Assembly (NCBI GenBank): GCA_938021455.1
Contig: CALIGP010000258.1
Span: 1-6,682, forward strand
DNA length: 6,682 bases
Reading direction: 5' to 3'
Source of the DNA: an uncultured Lewinella sp.
GTDB lineage: Bacteria > Bacteroidota > Bacteroidia > Chitinophagales > Saprospiraceae
Each line of letters opens with the position of its first letter. Position 1 is the stretch's first letter. A program made the translations under genes and the position numbers. The notes under the pieces were generated by a model that had not been told where the DNA came from, ran no database searches, and saw only the letters and a list, made by a program, of their open reading frames with translations. This document shows positions 1-5,816 of this stretch, piece by piece.

Positions 1-794
1 TGGAAAACACGGGATGGTACCATGGTGACAGTTTGTACCAAACGGTAGCTACGAGCTATGGCCTACGGGACAGCCTGGAGATATGGCAGGAAAATCCTTA
101 TCTTGTTATGAAGGGTAGCTCGGCTGGAGGTGGATACTCCACAGTAATGGATTTATTGCGGTATGGCCGAGGATTGGCTGCAGGCGAGGTAGTACCGTTA
201 GCAACACTGTCGGAAATGCGCGAAGACCGATTTGGACATGGTTACGGTTACGGACTGAGCCTGAGGACGTTGAACGGAAAGTCCATCTATGGCCATAATG
301 GTGGTTTCCCAGGGGTGTCGGGCGAGTTAGATATATTTCCGGAATCAGGACTATTTGTTGTGTCTCTTTCTAATAGAGGGCCACGTGATGGCTGGGCTAG
401 TTGTCGCTCTATTGTTCGAAATGCAGTGATTGGAGAGACGGAAGAATCTGTCGGTGTTCTAAATGCGGACCGTTTGGTTGAAGTATACGAAGTAGAAGGT
501 CTGGAAGCAGCTATGGCTGCCATCTCCGATATAAGTGGTCCGATTACCGCAAATCAGCTGATCAGTGCTGCGGAACGCTACGATAACGGAGGGGAAGTAG
601 CCAAAGCAATCGACGTGTTATCGATCTGTATGCGCGTGAATCCCGATAATTGGTTCCCGGTTTCCATCAAAGCTGATTTGCTTCTAAAAGAAGGGGATAC
701 TGCCGGGGCAATTGAAAACTGGCAAAAAAGCCTTGAGTTGAACCCTGAAAATGAATGGGCTAAGGATCGACTAGCGGAGATGGAGAATAATTAG
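1..794 (+). CDS. Serine hydrolase (beta-lactamase/DD-peptidase fold) with C-terminal TPR repeats, 5' truncated
   Basis: The frame is open from the first full codon (base 3) to TAG at 792-794, giving 263 visible residues; the true start lies outside the window, and the TTG at 33 is an internal leucine. Visible residues 40-46 (SAGGGYS) match the segment typical of class C beta-lactamase-like hydrolases. GHNGGFPG with HNG at about 98-100 is the third catalytic-site motif (the KTG-equivalent HxG). The SxxK and YxN motifs must lie upstream. After the hydrolase fold, residues about 181-214 and 215-249 look like two TPR units, each closing with an NP turn (RVNPDN, ELNPEN). Family knowledge: such proteins are usually periplasmic or secreted esterases or peptidases of unknown substrate, and the TPR tail suggests a protein partner. 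The substrate cannot be read from this fragment. The next gene starts 37 bases downstream with its own -7 box. Confidence 0.85.
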   Translation, partial: ENTGWYHGDSLYQTVATSYGLRDSLEIWQENPYLVMKGSSAGGGYSTVMDLLRYGRGLAAGEVVPLATLSEMREDRFGHGYGYGLSLRTLNGKSIYGHNGGFPGVSGELDIFPESGLFVVSLSNRGPRDGWASCRSIVRNAVIGETEESVGVLNADRLVEVYEVEGLEAAMAAISDISGPITANQLISAAERYDNGGEVAKAIDVLSICMRVNPDNWFPVSIKADLLLKEGDTAGAIENWQKSLELNPENEWAKDRLAEMENN

Positions 795-797
795 CAG

Positions 798-805
798 TAC
801 TTTTG
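798..805 (+). promoter_or_regulatory. Bacteroidota-type -7 box (TACTTTTG)
   Basis: TACTTTTG matches the Bacteroidota sigma-A -7 consensus TAnnTTTG at every fixed position and ends 25 bases before the ATG at 831, which would give a short leader. No TTTG -33 element is visible 19-21 bases upstream, inside the previous coding region, so the call rests on the -7 box and its position alone. Confidence 0.4.
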
Positions 806-830
806 TTGCAAAGCCTTATCAGCTCTTACC

Positions 831-1325
831 ATGGCCCGACTTCTTAAAATTACCAAGACCTACTTCAGGATAACATTTTGCTTGTTCTGCTCCTGGACTC
901 TAATTTACCTTGTCGCTGCGCTTATCCAATCTGCTATCTATGGGAGCGTTCACGAATCACTATCAGTATACGGGGTCTTTTTTATGGTTTGTACCGCTGG
1001 TGCCTTTAGCTTTATTTCAGGCATAATATTGACGATCCCGACTGAAATTTGGAAATTAGACTATAAAAATTATTTAGCCTACGGAGCTGTTTTTTCTTTT
1101 TTGGCTATTCTTCTTGCATTGAGTGACGGCATCAGGCCGCTGATGAATGAAGGGCTGTTTTCTTCTACTTTTTTAAACGCAGTCTTACTTCCTGCATTTG
1201 GAACAATGGCTGCAGTGTATGTCGTTTTTATGATTGTTTATCGGCTATTTATCAAACGAGTTGTCAAGTATACTGCTTACGATAAGGGAGAAGTTCTAGA
1301 CGTCGGTCTTGATGAACGGGAATAA
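831..1325 (+). CDS. Four-helix integral membrane protein of unknown function
   Basis: This 164-residue protein is not recognised. Hydrophobic stretches at about residues 12-37, 46-69, 82-98 and 113-139 predict four membrane helices. The N-terminus is basic (MARLLKITKTYFR) and a basic loop (IKRVVKY) follows helix 4, so the positive-inside rule puts both ends in the cytoplasm. The tail after residue 150 is acidic (DKGEVLDVGLDERE). No catalytic motif, lipobox or metal-binding cluster is seen. The ATG at 831 fits with the -7 box at 798-805. The gene is visibly AT-richer than the flavoprotein gene after it, with T-rich runs around 1080-1170, which may only reflect hydrophobic codons. It could be a small inner-membrane accessory protein; nothing in the window assigns a role. 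Confidence 0.7.
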   Translation: MARLLKITKTYFRITFCLFCSWTLIYLVAALIQSAIYGSVHESLSVYGVFFMVCTAGAFSFISGIILTIPTEIWKLDYKNYLAYGAVFSFLAILLALSDGIRPLMNEGLFSSTFLNAVLLPAFGTMAAVYVVFMIVYRLFIKRVVKYTAYDKGEVLDVGLDERE

Positions 1326-1395
1326 CTTCCGTCCCATTAAATTCTTTGATTGGTAATCGATAAAAGAGTAACATCTGACTGGCCTTAGCCACAGA

Positions 1396-1427
1396 TTTGC
1401 ATTCCAGCCTATCCCTTAGCATCTTTG
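1396..1427 (+). promoter_or_regulatory. Bacteroidota sigma-A promoter for the flavoprotein gene
   Basis: A TTTG at 1396-1399 is followed, after a 20-base spacer, by CATCTTTG at 1420-1427. This fits the Bacteroidota consensus TTTG-N19-21-TAnnTTTG with one mismatch (C for the first T). It would start transcription near 1433-1435, leaving a leader of only about 15 bases before the GTG at 1449, too short for a normal Shine-Dalgarno site; none is seen. Confidence 0.5.
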
Positions 1428-1448
1428 CGAAGATCAACCCCCTGACTC

Positions 1449-2693
1449 GTGCAAAAGCCCCAAACTATCATCATCGGCGCCGGTGCCGCCGGCCTTGTTG
1501 CCGCTCTTGAACTGGAGCGTGCTGGCCATGCGCCCATCTTGCTGGAAGCGGATGACCGTATTGGTGGTCGACTGAAAACCGATGAGGTGGAAGGTTTTTT
1601 ACTAGACCGAGGCTTCCAGGTGCTGCTGACGGAATATCCCGAAGTGAAGCGCTATCTGGACTCCACCGCACTGGGCTTGAAGAACTTCCGCCCCGGAGGC
1701 CACGTCCATACCCGGCAAATGCACTTCCGCTTCGCAGACCCTCTGCGGGAGCCAGCGCAGATCATCCGTTCTACGCTATCCCCCGTCGGTACGCTGAGCG
1801 ATAAGCTGAAATTAGCAAAGTTGGGGTTGAAGCTGCGGGCTAAATCCAACGAAGATTGCTTCAAGGGATACACGGATAAGCCTACGATGGACTACCTCTG
1901 GTCATTGGGTTTCAGTGAGCAGATCGTAGAACGATTTTTTCGCCCCTTTTTTGGGGGTATTTTCCTGGAGCAAGAACTACAAACGCCTGCGGCGATGTTT
2001 CGCTACATCTTTAAAATGTTTGGTAGCGGTGCGGCGGCTTTGCCGGCGGGTGGTATTGAGTCTGTGGCGAAGCAATTGGCTAGCCAACTGAAGCAGACGA
2101 ACATCCGCTGTAATACGAGGGTAGCAGAGGTCAGTGCCGGGAAAGTCTGGCTGGAAGACGGAACGGAGTTGGCTGCTCCGGGTGGGATTATCATTGCCTG
2201 TCCGCCAGGCAAGGTGTTCCCCCGTCTGGCCGGTGATCCGGTAGAATGGAAGTCAACGAGCAACCTTTATTTCTACAGCAACCGCCGCCTGAAGGAAAAT
2301 CGGCTGATCAACCTGGTGTCAGACCCCACGAGCCTGATCAACACTTTTGCGGTGCTGGATGAGGTTTCCCCGACGTATAAACTCAACGGTCAGGGCGGCT
2401 CTTTGATCTCCGTTACCCTGCGAGAGGCAATCACCCGTCAAAGCCAACTTGGGCAGGCGGAGCAGGATTTGCTGCGACACAGTCGACTGCCGAACGACAG
2501 CCTGACTTTCCTGAAGCACTATGAAGTTAAGCGGGCTTTGCCGAATCTCCAACCTGTCACCTTCAGCTATGCTGCAACGCACAGCCATGTGGGTGATCGA
2601 ATTTTCCTGGCGGGTGACCATCAACTTAACGGATCTCTTGATGCAGCGATGCGGAGTGGTCGGTTGGCAGCGGAGGGGGTTTGTAGTCTGTAG
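1449..2693 (+). CDS. FAD-dependent amine oxidase / protoporphyrinogen oxidase-like flavoprotein
   Basis: A 414-residue flavoprotein of the NAD(P)/FAD-dependent amine oxidase superfamily (flavin amine oxidase, PPOX and phytoene desaturase relatives). The Rossmann dinucleotide-binding motif GAGAAG is at residues 10-15. The acidic residue ending strand 2 (LLEADDRIGGR, E33, GGR at 39-41) fits FAD ribose binding. A mid-protein LPAGGIESVAKQLA segment (198-211) and the C-terminal FAD-binding stretch RIFLAGDHQLNGSLDAAMRSGR (384-405) are typical of this superfamily, and the length is normal. The start is well fixed: an in-frame TGA at 1443-1445 leaves GTG 1449 as the first possible start, immediately before the Rossmann fold. 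The substrate is unknown; no heme or carotenoid gene is adjacent, so a gene name is not justified. The last codons (C-S-L-stop) lie inside the repeat array starting at 2683. The alkyltransferase gene follows after 140 bases and may be co-transcribed if the array is read through. Confidence 0.85.
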   Translation: MQKPQTIIIGAGAAGLVAALELERAGHAPILLEADDRIGGRLKTDEVEGFLLDRGFQVLLTEYPEVKRYLDSTALGLKNFRPGGHVHTRQMHFRFADPLREPAQIIRSTLSPVGTLSDKLKLAKLGLKLRAKSNEDCFKGYTDKPTMDYLWSLGFSEQIVERFFRPFFGGIFLEQELQTPAAMFRYIFKMFGSGAAALPAGGIESVAKQLASQLKQTNIRCNTRVAEVSAGKVWLEDGTELAAPGGIIIACPPGKVFPRLAGDPVEWKSTSNLYFYSNRRLKENRLINLVSDPTSLINTFAVLDEVSPTYKLNGQGGSLISVTLREAITRQSQLGQAEQDLLRHSRLPNDSLTFLKHYEVKRALPNLQPVTFSYAATHSHVGDRIFLAGDHQLNGSLDAAMRSGRLAAEGVCSL

Positions 2694-2832
2694 GGCGGTA
2701 GACGGTAGTATTGTAGACGGTAGGGGCTCAGCGCCTTGCCTAGCCCGAAGACATAGCGTACCTTCCTACCGGTCTAGTATCCGACTACAGATTACCGACT
2801 ACAGCACTACCGTCTACAAAACTACCGTCTAC
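2683..2832. repeat. Fold-back array of 15-nt GTAGACGGTAG-type repeats
   Basis: Three head-to-tail 15-mers lie at 2683-2697, 2698-2712 (GTAGACGGTAGTATT) and 2713-2727 (GTAGACGGTAGGGGC). At 2807-2832 the same units run in reverse complement, with degenerate copies back to about 2771. The 26-base arm 2698-2723 pairs with 2807-2832 at 25 of 26 positions, separated by 83 bases that contain a smaller GGGCT/AGCCC stem (2724-2728 with 2742-2746). Each 15-mer splits into 7+8 base units beginning GTAG. The array supplies the TAG stop of the preceding gene (2691-2693) and ends one base before the next ATG (2834). No coding function is supported across it. Confidence 0.85.
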
Positions 2833-2833
2833 T

Positions 2834-3325
2834 ATGTCCACCACCTGGCTTCACACCGATTTTGGCACCTTTCAGCTATCGGCCTCTCACCGTGGTCTGA
2901 CGGAGGTGCGGCTAACGGACATTGAAGTACCGGAAGGAATCCCTCCTTCGGAGAACCCTCATTTGATCGCTGCTACGGAGCAACTGTCCGCTTATTTCAA
3001 AGGGGAGCTCGAGGAATTTGATCTGGAATTAGACTGGACGGAAGCCACTGACTTTCATAAATCTGTCTGGGGAGAGTTACAGAAAATCGCTTACGGTCGT
3101 ACTTGTAGTTACCAACACATTGCGGATAAAATTGGCGACCTGAAGGCCATCCGGGCCGTTGGCCAGGCCAACCGACGTAATCCCATCGCGATTATCGTGC
3201 CTTGCCATCGGGTGATTGCTAAGTCAGGAGACCTTCAGGGGTATTTCTATGGCCTAGATTTTAAGCGCCGGCTGCTGGCGCTGGAGAATCCGTTGACGTT
3301 TGGGGAGCAGGGGAGCCTGTTTTAG
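2834..3325 (+). CDS. ogt: Methylated-DNA--[protein]-cysteine S-methyltransferase (O6-alkylguanine-DNA alkyltransferase)
   Basis: A 163-residue suicide repair protein that transfers O6-alkyl groups from guanine to its own cysteine. The active-site motif PCHRV is at residues 123-127 with acceptor Cys124. It is preceded by the conserved block AIRAVGQANRRNP (105-117), which includes the family's arginine finger (R107), and by a helix-turn-helix-like TCSYQHIADKIG (90-101). After the active site, GYFYGLDFKRRLLALE (136-151) replaces the more usual GYxGGL with GYFYGL. Residues 1-70 form the divergent N-terminal domain. The length fits single-function Ogt/MGMT proteins; there is no Ada-type metal-binding or AraC domain. 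The ATG directly abuts the fold-back array and no promoter is obvious, so transcription from the flavoprotein promoter is possible. The protein ends QGSLF (159-163), which resembles a beta-clamp-binding pentapeptide. The symbol ogt is used for the family; individual orthology is inferred. Confidence 0.92.
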   Translation: MSTTWLHTDFGTFQLSASHRGLTEVRLTDIEVPEGIPPSENPHLIAATEQLSAYFKGELEEFDLELDWTEATDFHKSVWGELQKIAYGRTCSYQHIADKIGDLKAIRAVGQANRRNPIAIIVPCHRVIAKSGDLQGYFYGLDFKRRLLALENPLTFGEQGSLF

Positions 3326-3490
3326 GTGGGGGGCTGGCTGTTTTACCTCCCCTTTGCACCTGCGTATGCGCCCAAAAGGCCTTAACTTGCGTTACCCTAC
3401 CCACCAAAATGGAAGGAGCTTGCATCCTCTGGTGTAACATTGCAGCGATCATTCATCCCAATGGGCCGACCTTCCACACATAACTTCCGA

Positions 3491-3949
3491 ATGAAAATTT
3501 TGTCCTTACCCCTGTTGCTATTGCTCCTATTGTCCGGTTATTCCGCCGACGCCCAAAAGGGGCTCGAAGGGGCCTGGGAAGGCTCAATGACCGTTGGCGG
3601 AATCTACTCCGATAAAGCCCTGCCCATGCAGCTTTACCTGACGATGGAGGGTAACCGGATGAAGGGCCGCAGCTACGTGCAGCTACCCGACGGTAGCACC
3701 CTGAGAATGGACCTTTCGGGGCGAATTTATGGGGACCTATCCATCTCTTTGGTAGAAACCGCTTTTGCGGGAGACTCCTTCAACGAAGTGATGCCGGAGT
3801 TTAACCGGCAATACCAAATCATCTTTAAAGCCGACCTTTGGAACCCGGAGTTAGAAGGGTTTTGGCAAGAGATCACTAGCCAAACTTTCGGCGAAAAACG
3901 CCGTCGGGGACGAATGAAGCTGGTGCGCCAGAAGGTGAAGGGGGTGTAA
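3491..3949 (+). CDS. Small secreted protein of unknown function
   Basis: From the ATG at 3491 the product has 152 residues and begins with a clear Sec signal peptide: MK, a hydrophobic core (residues 3-14, mostly leucine), then SGYSADA with a signal peptidase I site predicted after A21 (A-D-A, cleaving before QKG). There is no cysteine, so it is not a lipoprotein. The mature part of about 131 residues starts GLEGAWEGSMTVGG and reads as alternating beta strands, ending in a basic stretch (GEKRRRGRMKLVRQK). The opening GxWxG pattern recalls lipocalin-like or other small beta-barrel proteins of Bacteroidota, but I do not recognise a family. In-frame starts further upstream (ATG 3461, TTG 3440) would put a polar extension before the signal peptide, so 3491 is preferred. 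The gene converges on the Nudix gene, with a terminator in between. No convincing promoter was found in the 165 bases upstream. Confidence 0.75.
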   Translation: MKILSLPLLLLLLLSGYSADAQKGLEGAWEGSMTVGGIYSDKALPMQLYLTMEGNRMKGRSYVQLPDGSTLRMDLSGRIYGDLSISLVETAFAGDSFNEVMPEFNRQYQIIFKADLWNPELEGFWQEITSQTFGEKRRRGRMKLVRQKVKGV

Positions 3950-3971
3950 AAAACGCGCTTCGCTTGTTTTT
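3949..3971. terminator. Bidirectional intrinsic terminator between convergent genes
   Basis: A run AAAAACGCGC, a TTC loop and GCTTGTTTTT form a ten-position stem with one C-T mismatch and one G-T wobble, A-rich on one side and T-rich on the other. It can therefore terminate both the secreted-protein gene, whose stop codon TAA (3947-3949) overlaps its first base, and the Nudix gene on the other strand. A second small hairpin, GGCC-TTC-GGCC followed by TTTT (3980-3994), lies just after it. Confidence 0.65.
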
Positions 3972-3972
3972 C

Positions 3973-4018
3973 TTTAGACGGCCTTCGGCCTTTTAGACGT
4001 GACTCCGCCGTTTGTAGG
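3973..4018. repeat. Short 19-nt-period intergenic repeat
   Basis: TTTAGACG occurs at 3973-3980 and again at 3992-3999, exactly 19 bases apart, and a degenerate third copy (TTTGTAGG) falls in phase at 4011-4018. ACGGC (3978-3982) can pair with GCCGT (4007-4011). The core TAGACGG is shared with the array at 2683-2832, so this may be a decayed member of the same kind of element. It lies downstream of both convergent genes. Confidence 0.4.
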
Positions 4019-4023
4019 GGGGG

Positions 4024-4449
4024 CTACTTAATTATTTCGGAATAAAGTAGTCCCGCGTTGTAGGCCTTAAGCACGTGGCGAACGGTGCTCGTCAGATTAG
4101 GCGGAAGCTCTTTAAGGGAGCACCATTCTACGTTTTCAAACTTATTTTTTTCCCGGCTTTTGGGCTTGCCCTCGAAGGCGTAAGCCCGGAAATAGAGCAC
4201 AATTCTATGTTCTTTTTTTGACCGCTTATGAAGCACATGGATGAGCTCTAAGTCGTTCTGAGATAGCTTGATGCCCGCTTCTTCCCAACTTTCGCGGATG
4301 AGGGTTTCTACGGCAAATTCCTGCCGCTCGATGGTGCCACCCACCAGTGAATAATTGCCTCCATTGGGCTTCGTTTGTTTGAGTAATAAGAGATTGCCGT
4401 GGCTTTGTAGCAACAGGCGAGCTTTAAGGGAAACGGCGAATTTTGCCAT
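4024..4449 (-). CDS. Nudix hydrolase
   Basis: A 141-residue protein with a complete Nudix box at residues 38-60: G38, five residues, E44, seven residues, then RESWEEAGI (52-60). This matches Gx5Ex7REUxEExGU except that serine sits at the first hydrophobic position. E53, E56 and E57 are the expected metal-binding glutamates. The fold is otherwise typical: an N-terminal strand (AVSLKARLLLQSHGNLLLLKQ), GGNYSLVGG before the box, and a C-terminal ENVEWCSLKELP segment. Family members hydrolyse nucleoside diphosphates linked to another moiety; the specific substrate cannot be told from the sequence. It is the only minus-strand gene in the window. Its ATG (4447-4449) is two bases from the ATG of a divergent small ORF at 4452, so the two starts share almost no intergenic space, and its promoter would lie inside that ORF. 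No clear minus-strand -7 box was found. Confidence 0.9.
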   Translation of the reverse strand: MAKFAVSLKARLLLQSHGNLLLLKQTKPNGGNYSLVGGTIERQEFAVETLIRESWEEAGIKLSQNDLELIHVLHKRSKKEHRIVLYFRAYAFEGKPKSREKNKFENVEWCSLKELPPNLTSTVRHVLKAYNAGLLYSEIIK

Positions 4450-4451
4450 GA

Positions 4452-4625
4452 ATGGAGCAGGAATACGGGCTCTTTTTTAAACAGACCCGGGCGAATTGGT
4501 TACTTTTGTGGCCGGAGGACTCCGACGCCCGCAAGATAGGTTGTGAATCTTTATCGATGATAAAAGTCATTTTTGAAAGTGCCAACTACTTATTGTTATG
4601 GGATGTTGAAGAGTCTGACCTTTGA
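4452..4625 (+). CDS. Possible small protein (57 aa) with an internally duplicated ANxLLLW motif
   Basis: An ATG at 4452, directly preceded by an in-frame TGA (4449-4451), opens a 57-codon frame ending at TGA 4623-4625. The product is not recognised. It holds two related segments: ANWLLLWPEDSD at residues 14-25 and ANYLLLWDVEESD at 44-56. Their codons differ mainly at synonymous positions (GCG/GCC, AAT/AAC, CTT/TTG, TTG/TTA, GAG/GAA, TCC/TCT), which suggests selection on the protein. The frame diverges from the Nudix gene and ends 30 bases before the PLP-enzyme ATG, so it could be the first gene of a two-gene operon or a leader ORF. Against it: no promoter or ribosome site is evident, 57 codons can stay open by chance, the match is short and leucine-rich, and the DNA also contains promoter-like boxes (4501-4508, 4592-4624). 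Confidence 0.4.
   Translation: MEQEYGLFFKQTRANWLLLWPEDSDARKIGCESLSMIKVIFESANYLLLWDVEESDL
4592..4624 (+). promoter_or_regulatory. Candidate Bacteroidota promoter for the PLP enzyme gene
   Basis: ATTG at 4592-4595, a 21-base spacer and GACCTTTG at 4617-4624 fit TTTG-N19-21-TAnnTTTG with one mismatch in each box. Transcription would begin near 4631, leaving a leader of about 25 bases before the ATG at 4656. This resembles the geometry at 798-805 and 1396-1427. It overlaps the 3' end of the small ORF at 4452-4625, so one of the two readings may be fortuitous. Confidence 0.4.
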
Positions 4626-4655
4626 TTAAAGAGGGACAAAACAGATAAACTATTT

Positions 4656-5741
4656 ATGCGATACGACGACGTACTGCAGACCATCGGAAGAACCCCACTG
4701 ATTAGCCTAGACCGTATTTGCGGAGATCGCATTCCCGCTAAGGTGTACGGTAAGGTTGAATCTTTCAACCCGGGCCAATCGGCCAAAGATCGTGCTGCGC
4801 TCTACATGATAGAACAAGCGGAAAAGAAGGGTCGGATTAAACCGGGAGCTACGCTAATTGAAGCCACTAGTGGTAACACTGGATACAGTATTGCGATGAT
4901 CGCTGCTGTAAAGGGATACAAGTGTGTCTTGACGCTGTCCGACAAAGCTGGTCCGGAGAAAAGAGCCTTGATGATTGCACTGGGCGCAGAACTTGTTCTT
5001 TGCCCCAAAGACGCGGCTCCGGAAGACCCGGAATCTTACTACTCCCAGGCGGAACGCCTGGCGGCAGAGATTCCCAATAGCTTTTACCTCCGTCAGAACT
5101 GGAACCTGGACAATAGTGGTGCTCACTACCACAGCACCGGGCCGGAAATTTATGACGATACAGAAGGTAAGGTGACTCACTACGTTTGCTGTGCCGGTAC
5201 GGGAGGAACCTTGTCTGGAACCGCCCGCTTTTTAAAAGAGAAAAACCCGGATGTAACCATTGTTGGGGTGGATGCTTATGGCTCCGTACTCAAGAAATAC
5301 TGGCAAACGGGAGTGTTCGATGCCAACGAAATCTTTAGCTGGAAGGTGGAAGGGCTGGGGAAGACCATCATTCCCGACAACGTTGCCTTCGATCTTATTG
5401 ATGAATTCATCAAAGTAGGAGACCGTGCAGCGGCCCTTCGCGTACGGGAACTAGCCCGTCGGGAAGGTATGCTACTGGGCTACAGCAGTGGTGCAGCACT
5501 GGAAGCTGTTTTCGCCATGCGTAAGCAACTTACGGCTGACGATGTCGTCGTTGTTTTGTTCCCGGATCACGGTAGCCGATACCTTGGTAAAGTCTTTAAC
5601 GACGAATGGATGAAAGAGCAGGGTTATTTACGGCCTAACGGCGAGCCCGCAGCTTACAGCGTTAAACACTTACAGAGAATGTACCGTGTGTACAAGCGGA
5701 TGTACGGTAGAAAAATTAAGGAGCATCTCAAACTAGCCTAA
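4656..5741 (+). CDS. PLP-dependent cystathionine beta-synthase / cysteine synthase family enzyme
   Basis: A 361-residue fold-type II PLP enzyme. K44 in SFNPGQSAKDR (36-46) is the expected Schiff-base lysine. TSGNTG (71-76) is the substrate-binding loop, GTGGT (181-185) the phosphate-binding glycine loop, and SSGAA (277-281) holds the serine expected at the PLP pyridine nitrogen. KVEGLGKTIIPD (230-241) and LFPDHGSRYLGKVFNDEWMKEQGY (301-324) resemble cystathionine beta-synthase more than CysK/CysM. The Bateman (CBS-pair) regulatory domain is absent: after about residue 325 there is only a short basic, tyrosine-rich tail (YRVYKRMYGRKIKEH). The likely chemistry is beta-replacement on serine or an activated serine, giving cystathionine or cysteine; which one cannot be decided here. 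The cytoplasmic location is inferred from the absence of a signal peptide. A candidate promoter lies at 4592-4624; the next gene starts 75 bases downstream. Confidence 0.9.
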   Translation: MRYDDVLQTIGRTPLISLDRICGDRIPAKVYGKVESFNPGQSAKDRAALYMIEQAEKKGRIKPGATLIEATSGNTGYSIAMIAAVKGYKCVLTLSDKAGPEKRALMIALGAELVLCPKDAAPEDPESYYSQAERLAAEIPNSFYLRQNWNLDNSGAHYHSTGPEIYDDTEGKVTHYVCCAGTGGTLSGTARFLKEKNPDVTIVGVDAYGSVLKKYWQTGVFDANEIFSWKVEGLGKTIIPDNVAFDLIDEFIKVGDRAAALRVRELARREGMLLGYSSGAALEAVFAMRKQLTADDVVVVLFPDHGSRYLGKVFNDEWMKEQGYLRPNGEPAAYSVKHLQRMYRVYKRMYGRKIKEHLKLA

Positions 5742-5816
5742 GTTTCGTGTCGTTCCTACAGTTGTATTCCTATCCCATCCCTGATTACCACCCGTTCATA
5801 GCACGTAGCCTTTATT

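Noticed and set aside
33..35. TTG as the start of the serine hydrolase
   Set aside because: The frame is open to the window edge, and the catalytic SxxK part of the family must lie upstream, so this is an internal leucine codon.
1310..1343. Terminator after the membrane protein gene (ACGG/CCGT)
   Set aside because: Only a 4-bp stem with a long loop and no T-run follows.
2683..2832. CRISPR array
   Set aside because: Units are contiguous 15-mers without unique spacers, they face each other in inverted orientation, and no cas gene is nearby.
2521..2925. 134-codon plus-strand open frame across the repeat array
   Set aside because: It overlaps the flavoprotein 3' end and the alkyltransferase 5' end in another frame, runs through the 15-nt repeats and shows no domain; it is a shadow.
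3435..3442. TAACATTG as a -7 box for the secreted protein gene
   Set aside because: It has a mismatch inside the TTTG core and no TTG 19-21 bases upstream; it is too weak to annotate.
4501..4508. Perfect TAnnTTTG box (TACTTTTG) as a promoter for the PLP enzyme
   Set aside because: There is no -33 element at proper spacing, it is about 150 bases from the ATG, and the bases are leucine codons of the candidate small ORF; the site at 4592-4624 fits better.
4854..5180. Minus-strand 108-codon open frame
   Set aside because: It lies wholly antisense to the well-supported PLP enzyme and has no recognisable domain.
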